Shown here piece by piece: positions 1-6,951 of a stretch of DNA of 15,623 bases; the first letter of the stretch is position 1; every line of letters begins with the position of its first letter. Location: NCBI GenBank assembly GCA_028697875.1, contig JAQVEQ010000046.1, positions 1 through 15,623 of the forward strand, given 5' to 3'. The position numbers were made by a program, and so were the translations under genes. A model generated the notes under the pieces. That model did no database searches. It saw nothing but the letters and a program-made list of their open reading frames with translations, and was not told where the DNA came from. The DNA comes from Novosphingobium sp. (GTDB taxonomy: Bacteria; Pseudomonadota; Alphaproteobacteria; Sphingomonadales; Sphingomonadaceae).

Positions 1-581
1 ACGTGTTCGCGCAGGTCGTCCGCGCTGCGGAAAGCGACGATCTCCGTGTCTTCGCAGGCCGCGACCGGCAGGCGCGCCCGCGTCGCGATGGTCAGCCGGG
101 CCATGTCCTTCCAGTCGGCAAGGTCGGCGGGGGCTACATCCTGCGCTTCGCCCGCCTCGCTCGGATCGACCAGGAAGGCAGGCAGCACACCGGCCAGGCG
201 GGCCAGTTCCATCGCCGCTTCCGCCGCCTCGCGCCAGGGCAACTGATCGGCCATGAATGGCCCTTTGAGCGGGGCGTTGAGATCGAGTGCCGGGTCGGCA
301 ATCGGCCGGGCGGCGGCAAGGTCGAACGGTTCCGCCCCGTGGATCAGCACGGGGGCATGGGGTTCGGCCGCCTCGCGCTGGTTGGCGAGCTTGAGCGTTG
401 CCGCGCGTGCCGCCGAAATCAGCATCGCCGCCGATCGCGCGCCCGTGGCGACGGCGGTTTCCACGGGCAGCAGCAGCGGTCCGCCGTCCATTGCCAGCGG
501 CCAGCCGTGGCGCAGGGCGTCGATCGCTTGCGCAACCCGCCGGGCGCCGCTGGGCGAATGGAGCGAGGCAGAATCGTTCAA
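1..581 (-). CDS. ribA: GTP cyclohydrolase II (RibA), N-terminal part; 3' end beyond window
   Basis: Translating the minus strand from 581 leftward gives 193 open codons that run off the window edge. The protein begins with an arginine/alanine-rich helix, then a segment with WPLAMDGGPLLLPVETA, then ISAARAATLKLANQ, then a stretch ending CEDTEIVAFRSADDLREHV. I recognise this as the N-terminal extension found on sphingomonad GTP cyclohydrolase II, which opens GTP to the first riboflavin intermediate in the cytoplasm. The zinc-binding cysteines of the catalytic domain would lie outside the window, so the enzymatic call is from family memory. The proposed start is TTG at 581-579, overlapping the xth stop codon by two bases, with a GGA about 9 bases upstream. 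The first in-frame ATG falls at codon 31, inside conserved sequence, which argues against it. A GTG at about codon 16 is another option. Confidence 0.78.
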   Translation of the reverse strand, partial: MNDSASLHSPSGARRVAQAIDALRHGWPLAMDGGPLLLPVETAVATGARSAAMLISAARAATLKLANQREAAEPHAPVLIHGAEPFDLAAARPIADPALDLNAPLKGPFMADQLPWREAAEAAMELARLAGVLPAFLVDPSEAGEAQDVAPADLADWKDMARLTIATRARLPVAACEDTEIVAFRSADDLREH

Positions 582-1369
582 AGGTCGAATTCCGTAATCA
601 GCGGCACGTGGTCGCTGGGTTTCTCCCACCGCCGGGTTTCCTCCACGAAACGGTGGCCGGTGGATTGCGCGGCCAGGTCCGGCGAGGCCCACATGTGGTC
701 GAGCCGGCGCCCCTGGTCCTTCTGCCGCCAGTACGAGCGGTAGCTCCACCAGCTGTAATTGCGCTCCGGCGCGGGGATGTGCTTGCGGCCCAGGTCGACC
801 CAGCCGTGGGCGTCGGCCAGACGCCCCAGCGCCTCGACTTCGACCGGTGTGTGGCTGACGACTTTCAGCAGAGCCTTGTGATCGTAGACGTCGCATTCCA
901 GCGGGGCCACGTTGAAATCGCCGACCAGCAGTGTCGGCCGGTCGATCGCGTCGGACCAGCGGGTCATGCGTTCGAGGAAATCGAGTTTCTGGCCGAACTT
1001 GGGATTTGCTTCGCGGTCGGGAATGTCGCCGCCGGCCGGGATATAGACGTTTTCCAGGGTCATCCCCTGGCCGGGGCCGAGCAGTTCCACCCCGACGTGG
1101 CGGGCTTCGCCGTTGTCCTGCCAGTCGTGGCGGGAAAATTCGCGCAAGGGGATGCGGCTGACCGTGGCGACGCCGTGATAGCCCTTCTGTCCGCAGACGG
1201 CGCGGTGGGTGTAGCCCAGCTTCTCGAAAGCGGCATGCGGGAAGAGGTTCTCGGCGACCTTGATTTCCTGCAGGCACAGCACATCGGGCGATTGCTCCGT
1301 CAGGAAGCGCTCGACCTGATCGATCCTGAGCCGGACCGAGTTGATGTTCCAAGTGGCGATTGTGACCAT
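578..1369 (-). CDS. xth: Exodeoxyribonuclease III (AP endonuclease family 1)
   Basis: 263 residues, the normal length for the family. The enzyme cuts DNA at abasic sites and has 3'-phosphatase and 3'-5' exonuclease activity in base excision repair. All catalytic landmarks are visible: Asn8 in TWNIN, Glu35 in LQEIK, Tyr109 in NVYIPAG, Asp151 and Asn153 in VGDFNV, Asp224 in RLDHMW, and Asp253-His254 in SDHVP. The start at 1369 puts the conserved TWNIN at residues 6-10, as in E. coli XthA. The frame stays open for 78 codons upstream, but that stretch is low-complexity and contains the terminator hairpin, so it is not coding. The Shine-Dalgarno signal is weak (only GAG close to the ATG). The stop overlaps the likely TTG start of ribA, so the two are probably co-transcribed. 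Confidence 0.95.
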   Translation of the reverse strand: MVTIATWNINSVRLRIDQVERFLTEQSPDVLCLQEIKVAENLFPHAAFEKLGYTHRAVCGQKGYHGVATVSRIPLREFSRHDWQDNGEARHVGVELLGPGQGMTLENVYIPAGGDIPDREANPKFGQKLDFLERMTRWSDAIDRPTLLVGDFNVAPLECDVYDHKALLKVVSHTPVEVEALGRLADAHGWVDLGRKHIPAPERNYSWWSYRSYWRQKDQGRRLDHMWASPDLAAQSTGHRFVEETRRWEKPSDHVPLITEFDL

Positions 1370-1475
1370 GCTCAAGGCTTTAGGGTGAGATTCGGGTGGC
1401 GTCCATCCGGACCGGCACGTGGCGCGGGCAGGCGCCGTTGCGTTTTCCGGCGCGGCGGCGGGAACGGGCCCCTGC

Positions 1476-1516
1476 AAGACAAAACCCTCGCCCCGGGGGC
1501 AAGGGGGGCGAGGGTT
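1476..1516 (-). terminator. Intrinsic terminator downstream of lolA
   Basis: The arms AACCCTCGCCCC (1483-1494) and GGGGCGAGGGTT (1505-1516) pair perfectly over 12 bp around a 10-base loop. Read on the minus strand, the stem is followed by TTTTGTCTT (the first two T's lie in the stem), a T-rich tail. On the plus strand no T tract follows. This supports termination of leftward transcripts from lolA and separates lolA from xth-ribA. Confidence 0.75.
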
Positions 1517-1638
1517 CGTCAAGCGTTCGTCACGCTGTCCAAGGCGGCCTTGGGGATGAGGCTCGGGCAACAGGGGGGAAACCCGCCTCGATCCGCCTTG
1601 CAAGGATGTAGATAGGAGCTTCCGGCTTGCTGGTTAAT

Positions 1639-1692
1639 GAACGGATCGCTGCAATCTGCCGTAGGGTGAAAACATTCGGCGGCGATCCGTTC
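1639..1692. repeat. 11-bp inverted repeat just after lolA stop
   Basis: GAACGGATCGC (1639-1649) and GCGATCCGTTC (1682-1692) are perfect complements separated by 32 bases. The right arm lies 4 bases past the lolA stop codon. There is no T tract on either side, so it is not a standard intrinsic terminator. It may fold in the lolA 3' UTR and protect the transcript, or be a protein site; nothing in the sequence decides this. Confidence 0.45.
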
Positions 1693-1696
1693 GCTT

Positions 1697-2362
1697 CTAG
1701 CGACGACCCGTTTTGCGCGGGTCGCGAAAGGTGAATGTCCTGTCGGAAACATCCATGCCGTAACGCTGGTTGGTCAGGCGGATAGTGGTCCGCTTGTTCT
1801 GCGAATCGAGCGCGACCCAGCTCACCAGCTCCATCCCGCCCGGCGCCCCGGCCTTCTTGACGAAGATCAGGGTGATGGTCCCGTATTCGGGATGCTTGGC
1901 ATCGTGGACTTCGATGCTGAGGACGTCGGGATTGCCCGTCGGGATGAGCTTGCCGAAGCGGCTGACGTTGCGGCCCGGATCGAGCAGCGCGCCCAGCGGG
2001 CTGTTCTTGATCGGCCAGCGCTGGACCTGGTTGACCTCGTAATCGATCACGGTCAGCGCATGGCCGTCGCCGACGATCAGCATCGGCACGCTCTTTTCGT
2101 ATTCGAACCGGATCTTGCCCGGCCGCTTCAGCGTCAACACGCCGGAAATGCTCTGGCCGGTGCGGTCGGTCTGGACGAAATCGGCGCGCATTGTCGAAAT
2201 GGCGCGCAGGGCCGCCACCGCACGGTCGAGATCGCCGCTTTGTGCGGCCTGTGCGGGAATCGCGGGGACGACAAATGCGGCGGGAGCGGCCACGGCGATT
2301 GCCGCCGCCAAGCCCCAGCGAATCAGCGTGTTCGAAGCAGTTTTCAAGCGGTTCATGCCCAT
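1697..2362 (-). CDS. lolA: Outer-membrane lipoprotein carrier protein LolA
   Basis: 221 residues. LolA is the periplasmic chaperone that takes lipoproteins from the LolCDE transporter in the inner membrane and delivers them to the outer membrane. A Sec-type signal peptide is visible: basic start (N4, R5, K7), hydrophobic Ala-rich core, and a cleavage site near Ala-Gln-Ala at residues 37-39. The mature part carries the family pattern MRADFVQTDRTG (about 58-69), then SGVLTLKRPGKIRFEYE (about 73-89), and a beta-rich remainder. The first ATG (2362) may lie at or next to the transcription start; an alternative is the ATG two codons later (2356). Upstream is rpmG, 47 bases away; downstream is a terminator, so it may be monocistronic. 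The call is firm at family level. Confidence 0.9.
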   Translation of the reverse strand: MGMNRLKTASNTLIRWGLAAAIAVAAPAAFVVPAIPAQAAQSGDLDRAVAALRAISTMRADFVQTDRTGQSISGVLTLKRPGKIRFEYEKSVPMLIVGDGHALTVIDYEVNQVQRWPIKNSPLGALLDPGRNVSRFGKLIPTGNPDVLSIEVHDAKHPEYGTITLIFVKKAGAPGGMELVSWVALDSQNKRTTIRLTNQRYGMDVSDRTFTFRDPRKTGRR

Positions 2363-2368
2363 TGCGCT

Positions 2369-2396
2369 ATTCTAGCGGGCTTGAACTCTTAGTGAA
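2369..2396 (-). promoter_or_regulatory. Candidate lolA promoter
   Basis: On the minus strand TTCACT (2396-2391) and TAGAAT (2374-2369) are 16 bases apart and match the -35 and -10 consensus at 4 and 5 of 6 positions. The -10 sits in a small inverted repeat, CGCTA-GAA-TAGCG. The predicted transcription start, about 7 bases on, falls at or beside the A of the first lolA ATG. Confidence 0.4.
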
Positions 2397-2409
2397 CCCT
2401 TGCAGGTCC

Positions 2410-2577
2410 TTACTTGATCTTGGCTTCCTTGAACTCGACGTGCTTGCGCGCGACCGGGTCGTATTTGCGGAAGCTGAACTTTTCCGTGATGTTGCGCGGG
2501 TTCTTCTTGGTCACGTAGAAAAAACCGGTGCCGGCAGTGGAGACCAGCTTGATCTTGACGGTTGCGGGCTTCGCCAT
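2410..2577 (-). CDS. rpmG: 50S ribosomal protein L33
   Basis: 55 residues, the normal bacterial length, beginning MAKPATVKIKLVST and containing GFFYVTKKNPRN, then KFSFRKYDP and ending VEFKEAKIK. This is the classic L33 pattern of the large ribosomal subunit. There are no zinc-binding cysteine pairs, so it is the zinc-independent form typical of proteobacteria. A clear AGGA lies 7 bases before the ATG (2588-2585). The gene stands alone, with 126 bases to arfB upstream and 47 to lolA downstream. I saw no convincing promoter or terminator of its own, and transcription may continue into lolA. Confidence 0.95.
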   Translation of the reverse strand: MAKPATVKIKLVSTAGTGFFYVTKKNPRNITEKFSFRKYDPVARKHVEFKEAKIK

Positions 2578-2703
2578 GGCGTGTTCCTAAATTTCCCAAA
2601 AGGCCGGTCTATGGCCGAAATAACAGGGGCGGCGCGCACGGCACCGCCCGTCAAGGCGCGCCCATTGGGTGATTCCGCGCCGAAAGTCAAGCGGTAGGGG
2701 GGC

Positions 2704-3114
2704 TCACCAGTCCACCTTGCCGCGATTGGCCTTCACGCTCCCGCGGGCCTTCTTGCTCTTGAGCCGCGCTTCCTTGCCGATGCGGTTGACGCGGGACTTG
2801 GCGCGTTTCTTCGGTTCCTGCTCGGCGGCTTCGATCAGCCGGGCGAGCCGTTCGCGCGCTTCGGCCCGATTCGCTTCCTGCGTCCGGTGGGTGCGGGCGG
2901 TCAGCACGATCTCGCCCTTGGCGGTCATCCGGCTGCCCGCCAGCGCTTTCAGCCGGTGGAAGACCGGCGGGGACAAGCGCAGGGCGAAGACGTCGAGCCG
3001 CAATTGCACCGCGGTCGCCACTTTGTTGACGTTCTGCCCGCCGGGGCCGGAAGAGGCGATGAAGCTTTCCTCCGCCAGCGCCAGGGCGCGCCGGACGATG
3101 TCGCTTTCGCTCAT
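2704..3114 (-). CDS. arfB: Peptidyl-tRNA hydrolase / ribosome rescue factor ArfB (YaeJ)
   Basis: 136 residues. ArfB enters the empty A site of ribosomes stalled on mRNAs lacking a stop codon and hydrolyses the peptidyl-tRNA. The release-factor motif SSGPGGQNVNK is at residues 21-31, with GGQ at 25-27. The C-terminal tail from about residue 101 is very basic (KKRAKSRVNR, then Lys/Arg repeats to KVDW), as expected for the segment that threads into the mRNA channel. The start ATG overlaps the stop of the pseudouridine synthase gene by 4 bases (ATGA at 3114-3111). The frame is open further upstream, but that part lies inside the neighbour and is non-homologous. It is the last gene of the four-gene operon. 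Confidence 0.93.
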   Translation of the reverse strand: MSESDIVRRALALAEESFIASSGPGGQNVNKVATAVQLRLDVFALRLSPPVFHRLKALAGSRMTAKGEIVLTARTHRTQEANRAEARERLARLIEAAEQEPKKRAKSRVNRIGKEARLKSKKARGSVKANRGKVDW

Positions 3115-3788
3115 CGGGCCGGTGCGATCACGTCCCAATCGATCCCGAAAGTCAGGAAATCGGCGGGAAGCGGGGCCGTGGCGGCAATGGGCGGCTTGTT
3201 TTCGCGCGGCACCGTCAGGGCCGCGGCATGAAGCATCGCGCGCTGCGCGCGCGGGTCGGGGCCGCCGTAGACCGGATCGCCCACCAGCGCATGGCCGAGC
3301 CCCGACGCCGCATGGACGCGGATCTGGTGAGTGCGCCCGGTGACGGGCTTGAACTCGACGGCCGTGACGCCGTCCTTCACTGCCAGCCGCCGCCAATGGG
3401 TCACGGCGGGCTTGCCCTTCTTTGCGGGGATCATTTTCCACCCGGCGCCGGCGGAGCTGATCTTGGACAGGGCCAGTTCCACCGTGCCGCTTTCTTCCGC
3501 CAGTTCCCCGGCGACGATGCCGATATAGGTCTTGTCCGCCTGCCGGGCCTCGAACGCGGCGGCGAAGCGCTTCAGCGCCTTGGGGTTGCGGGCCAGCAGC
3601 AGGCAGCCCGACGTGTCGGTGTCGATCCGGTGGACCGGCACGGGCGGCCGCTGGAAGCCGAGCTTGAGCGCTTCGTAATGGTCTTCGAGGCTTGGCCCTC
3701 CGGCGCGCGGCCGTTCGACCGGCAAGCCGCCCGGCTTGTCGATCACCAGTGCTTCGCCATCCTCGAACAGGATCGGAATGGCGGTCAT
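3111..3788 (-). CDS. RluA-family RNA pseudouridine synthase
   Basis: 225 residues. The enzyme isomerises uridine to pseudouridine in rRNA or tRNA. Motif I is ALVIDKPGGLPVERP (about 13-27). The catalytic motif is HRIDTDTSGCLLLAR, with the catalytic Asp at residue 56. The third motif is GRTHQIRVHAAS followed by HALVGDPVYGG. There is no N-terminal S4 domain, so it resembles the short RluA type more than RluC or RluD; the target nucleotide cannot be assigned from sequence. The start overlaps the aminotransferase stop by 4 bases (ATGA) and the stop overlaps the arfB start by 4 bases, pointing to translational coupling. Confidence 0.9.
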   Translation of the reverse strand: MTAIPILFEDGEALVIDKPGGLPVERPRAGGPSLEDHYEALKLGFQRPPVPVHRIDTDTSGCLLLARNPKALKRFAAAFEARQADKTYIGIVAGELAEESGTVELALSKISSAGAGWKMIPAKKGKPAVTHWRRLAVKDGVTAVEFKPVTGRTHQIRVHAASGLGHALVGDPVYGGPDPRAQRAMLHAAALTVPRENKPPIAATAPLPADFLTFGIDWDVIAPAR

Positions 3789-4960
3789 GAAAGGGCGGCG
3801 GCGATCCGTTTCATCGCCTCTTCCAGCACGGCCTCGTCGGCGGCGAAACTGATGCGGAAACCGTCTCGTCCGCCGAATGCCGATGCGGAAACTACTGCGA
3901 CGCCGTGGTCGAGCAGGTGCATGGCGAGCTTTTCGTCGTCGCCGAAGCGCTTCATCAGCGGCGCGGCGTCGATGAAGCAGTAGAAGGCGCCGTCGGGCAC
4001 CGGCGTCGACAGGCCGGGCACGGCATTGATCGCTTCGACCACCATGTCGCGCCGTGCGCGGAAACGCTCACGCCAATCGGCCAGGAATTCCTGCGGCCCT
4101 TCGAACGCGGCCACGGCGGCGGCCTGGCTGACCGAGCACGGATTGCCGGTTGAGTTCGACTGCAAGCGCCCCATGGCGTCGATCAGCCATTGCGGGCCGG
4201 TGGCGACGCCGATGCGGAAGCCGGTCATCGCATGGCTTTTCGATACGCCGGAGACGGTGCAGATCCGGTCCGCGAGGTCGGGGCAGACGGCCGCCAGCGT
4301 CGCGTGGGGCTTACCCGTATAGTTGAGCGGCGCGTAGATATCGTCGGACAGCACCATGATGCGCGGGTGGCGTCGCAGCACTTCGCCGATCGCCTGGAGC
4401 ATTTCCGCCGGATAGACCGCGCCGGTCGGGTTGCCGGGGCTGTTGAGCAGCAGCCATTGGGCTGACGGCGTGATCAGCGCCTCGAGCGCGGCGGCATGGA
4501 AACGGAAATTCTCGCGCGCATGGGTGACCAGCGGAACGGCCTTGGCGCCCGCGAAACGGACGATCTGAGGATAGCTGACCCACCATGGCGTAGGTATGAT
4601 TACTTCCTCGCCGGCACTGACAGTGGCCAGCAGGGCGTTGAAGATGGCCTGCTTGCCGCCATTGCATACGATCACCCGGCCCGGTTCGGTTTCGATCCCG
4701 AGGTCGCGCTGGAAATGCACGGCAGCGGCCTGCTTCAGCGCGGCGGTGCCGGTGACCGGGGTATAGCGCGTCTGCCCGCCGTCGAGCGCGGCCTTGGCTG
4801 CTTCGATCACGTGGGCAGGAGTCGGGAAATCGGGTTCGCCGACCGACAGCGAGATGATGTCGCGGCCCTGTTCGCGCAGTTCCGTCGCGCGGTCGGTCAT
4901 CGCGTTGGTGCGCGACACCTCGATCCGCTGGAGCGCCTGGGAATATCGCGGCTGGGTCAT
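3785..4960 (-). CDS. Class I/II PLP-dependent aminotransferase, aspartate aminotransferase type
   Basis: 391 residues, a normal length for fold-type I subgroup I aminotransferases. Visible landmarks are SVGEPDFPTP (39-48), NSPGNPTG (173-180) with Asn177 contacting the cofactor, LSDDIYA with Asp207, the PLP-binding lysine Lys241 in SGVSKSHAMTGFRIG, and a C-terminal FRISFA carrying the likely carboxylate-binding arginine. The family moves amino groups between aspartate or related amino acids and 2-oxoglutarate in the cytoplasm. Substrate range is not decided by these motifs; prephenate or aromatic activity occurs in close relatives. The gene lies between pabB and the pseudouridine synthase gene with ATGA overlaps at both ends. 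That shows co-translation but not a shared pathway. Confidence 0.88.
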   Translation of the reverse strand: MTQPRYSQALQRIEVSRTNAMTDRATELREQGRDIISLSVGEPDFPTPAHVIEAAKAALDGGQTRYTPVTGTAALKQAAAVHFQRDLGIETEPGRVIVCNGGKQAIFNALLATVSAGEEVIIPTPWWVSYPQIVRFAGAKAVPLVTHARENFRFHAAALEALITPSAQWLLLNSPGNPTGAVYPAEMLQAIGEVLRRHPRIMVLSDDIYAPLNYTGKPHATLAAVCPDLADRICTVSGVSKSHAMTGFRIGVATGPQWLIDAMGRLQSNSTGNPCSVSQAAAVAAFEGPQEFLADWRERFRARRDMVVEAINAVPGLSTPVPDGAFYCFIDAAPLMKRFGDDEKLAMHLLDHGVAVVSASAFGGRDGFRISFAADEAVLEEAMKRIAAALS

Positions 4961-6792
4961 GTGAGCAATTCCGCCTTCATCAGCCCGCGCAGGGCATTGC
5001 CAAGGAAAAAGCCGCCGGACAGGTCGTCGAGCGTGAGTTGGGCTTCCCTCGCCCGCCCTTCTTCGATCAGGGACCGGCGCAGTACGCCGGGCAGCAGGCC
5101 CAGAGCGGCCGGAGGGGTCGACAGCACGCCGTCGCTGCCAGGGACGAAGATATTGGTGAAAGTGCCTTCGGTCACCAGCCCGTCATCGCGCAGCAGCAGG
5201 GCTTCGTCCGCACCCGCCTCGCGCGCCGTGGCCAGGGCAAGCTCGTAGAAGCCGCGGTCGCTGGTCTTGTGGCGCAGCCGCAGGTCGCCCGGGTCGACCG
5301 GCAGGGGCAGCACGGCGCAGCGGATCGGTTCTGACAGCGGCGCGGGCAGGGGCGCGGCTTCGAGCGCGGTTGCCCCGCTGCGGGCCAGCACCAGCCGCAC
5401 CCTGGCTGCCTCTTCCAGTTCGAAACACAGGACCTGGATCTGGTTGCGCGCGGCGTGGCGGTCGAAAGCGAAGCCAAGTTCGGCCGCGCTCGCCTTCATC
5501 CGTTCGAGATGCGGTTCCAGCAATTCTATGCCCCGCTCCGGATCGAAGTGCATGGTTTCGATCAGGTCATAGGCAGCGGCAGCAGACTGGCGCACGAAAT
5601 CCCCTTTCACCAGGCACTCGCGCCATTCCGCCGGACCTTGCGAATCCGCCACGACCGCCGAGCCCACCCCGAGTACCGCGCGGCCCGCCCCGTTCTCGCC
5701 AGGGGTGAGCCGCAAGGTGCGGATTGCCACATTGAAAGCCGCCCGGCTAGCTCCCTCTGGCCCTTCGCCGTTCGCGTCCGCGCCGATCCAGCCGATCGCG
5801 CCGCAATAGGGGCCGCGCGGTGCGCATTCCACCGCGTCGATCAGTTCCATCGCCCGGATCTTGGGCGTGCCGGTGATCGACCCGCAGGGGAAGATCGCGC
5901 GCAGCACGTCCATCGCGCCCTTGCCGGGCAGCAGCGTGGCGCGGATGGTCGAAACCATCTGGTGGACGGTGGGATAGCTTTCGACCGCGAAAGGGGCGTC
6001 GACCCGTACGCTGCCCGCCTCGCAGACGCGCGACAGGTCGTTGCGCATGAGATCCACGATCATCAGGTTTTCGGCCCGATCCTTCTCCGACCCCGCCAGT
6101 TCAGTGGCCAGGGCGTGGTCTTCCACCGCATCGCGGCCGCGTGGACGGGTGCCTTTCATCGGCTTGACCTTGGCCGAGGAACCCTTGAGCGAAACGAACA
6201 GCTCGGGCGAAAAACTCAGCAGCCAGTGCGACCCGTCGAACACCACGCCGCCATATCCGGCGGCGGCCTTGGGGCGGATCGCGGCATAGAGCGCCAGTGG
6301 ATCTCCGCGATAGCTGCCTGCCAGGGGGAAGGTCAGGTTGGCCTGGTAGATGTCCCCCGCCGCAATCGCCTCGCGCAGAGTGTCGAAAGCGCGGGCATAG
6401 CCGCCGGGCGAAAGCTGCGGCAGGAGCGGGCCGATCGCGGGGGGCTGATCGCCTTGCGCCTGCGCGGCGAGCCATTGCGGCACATCGGCGGCCGGGATCG
6501 TTTCGTGCCTGTCGAACAGCCCCAGCCACACCAGCGGCCCGTCCGCTCCGGTCCGTTTCGCGGCGAGGGCGGCCAGTTTCGGCTCCAGCGCCAGCCCGGC
6601 TTCGTAGGCCAGGTAGCCGGCCAGCGTCCCGCCATCCTTGCGCCGCGTCGCGTCGGCGGCCTCGAGCGTACCGGCGACGTCTTCCGGGCGGCGGGCGACG
6701 AACAGCGCGCGCGGGTTTTCGAACAGATGCGCATTGCTTGCGCCTTGCGCCCGTGCATCGTCGAGCAGGACAAAGGGGTTTCGCGCGGCCAT
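4957..6792 (-). CDS. pabB: Fused aminodeoxychorismate synthase component I and class IV aminotransferase/lyase (PabB-PabC)
   Basis: 611 residues in two domains. Residues 1 to about 400 are the chorismate-binding PabB domain: DIYQANLT (147-154), PMKGTRPRG with Lys213, DLMRNDLSRV (247-256), and GSITGTPKIRAMELI (304-318). A lysine in the PxKGT motif marks aminodeoxychorismate synthase; anthranilate synthase has alanine there. Residues about 405-611 are a fold-type IV PLP domain like aminodeoxychorismate lyase: YDLIETMHFD, the likely PLP lysine Lys509 in RHKTSDRG, and Glu542 in VTEGTFTNIFV. Together they would make 4-aminobenzoate for folate, given a glutaminase subunit (PabA) from elsewhere. The start at 6792 follows AAGGCGGGGAACC; the much longer open frame upstream is antisense to the ATPase. 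The stop overlaps the aminotransferase start (ATGA). Confidence 0.9.
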   Translation of the reverse strand: MAARNPFVLLDDARAQGASNAHLFENPRALFVARRPEDVAGTLEAADATRRKDGGTLAGYLAYEAGLALEPKLAALAAKRTGADGPLVWLGLFDRHETIPAADVPQWLAAQAQGDQPPAIGPLLPQLSPGGYARAFDTLREAIAAGDIYQANLTFPLAGSYRGDPLALYAAIRPKAAAGYGGVVFDGSHWLLSFSPELFVSLKGSSAKVKPMKGTRPRGRDAVEDHALATELAGSEKDRAENLMIVDLMRNDLSRVCEAGSVRVDAPFAVESYPTVHQMVSTIRATLLPGKGAMDVLRAIFPCGSITGTPKIRAMELIDAVECAPRGPYCGAIGWIGADANGEGPEGASRAAFNVAIRTLRLTPGENGAGRAVLGVGSAVVADSQGPAEWRECLVKGDFVRQSAAAAYDLIETMHFDPERGIELLEPHLERMKASAAELGFAFDRHAARNQIQVLCFELEEAARVRLVLARSGATALEAAPLPAPLSEPIRCAVLPLPVDPGDLRLRHKTSDRGFYELALATAREAGADEALLLRDDGLVTEGTFTNIFVPGSDGVLSTPPAALGLLPGVLRRSLIEEGRAREAQLTLDDLSGGFFLGNALRGLMKAELLT

Positions 6793-6888
6793 GGTTCCCC
6801 GCCTTAGTGTCCCTTCGCCGAAAAGAAAGCCGTCCGATTGCGCCGGGGGGCGGCTGCGCCATGGCCTGAGCGCAGGCCGAAGGGGCGC

Positions 6889-6919
6889 TTGACGCGATTT
6901 TGCCCGCGCTTCACACAAT
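6889..6919 (+). promoter_or_regulatory. Candidate promoter for the HerA-like ATPase in the pabB divergent gap
   Basis: TTGACG (6889-6894) and CACAAT (6914-6919) are 19 bases apart, a slightly long spacer, with 5 and 4 of 6 consensus matches. Just upstream, GGCCTG-AGCG-CAGGCC (6863-6878) forms a small perfect hairpin or operator-like palindrome. The 159-base gap between 6793 and 6951 must also hold the pabB promoter on the other strand; none was clear. Confidence 0.3.
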
Positions 6920-6951
6920 GGCCCGAGCGAAATCGGCAAGGATCGGAACGG

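Larger units (their letters stand above)
1370..1696. other. Intergenic region between lolA and xth
   Basis: This 327-base gap holds no ORF that I can support. It contains a leftward intrinsic terminator (1476-1516), a tandem 11-mer (GTTCGTCAAGC at 1514-1524, then GTTCGTCACGC at 1525-1535) and a longer-range inverted repeat just after the lolA stop (1639-1692). The 113 bases between the terminator and the xth start must carry the xth promoter if xth is not read from lolA. I could not pick out a convincing -35/-10 pair there. Confidence 0.6.

Noticed and set aside
1370..1603. A longer xth product starting at 1603
   Set aside because: The extension would encode the terminator hairpin and low-complexity sequence; the family starts just before TWNIN.
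2578..2703. A promoter for rpmG with TTGACT or TTGACG as -35
   Set aside because: Neither hexamer has an acceptable -10 at 15-19 bases; the spacing to the T/A-rich stretch near 2605 is too long.
5455..6807. A 450-codon plus-strand frame opposite pabB
   Set aside because: Antisense shadow of a gene with clear PabB motifs.
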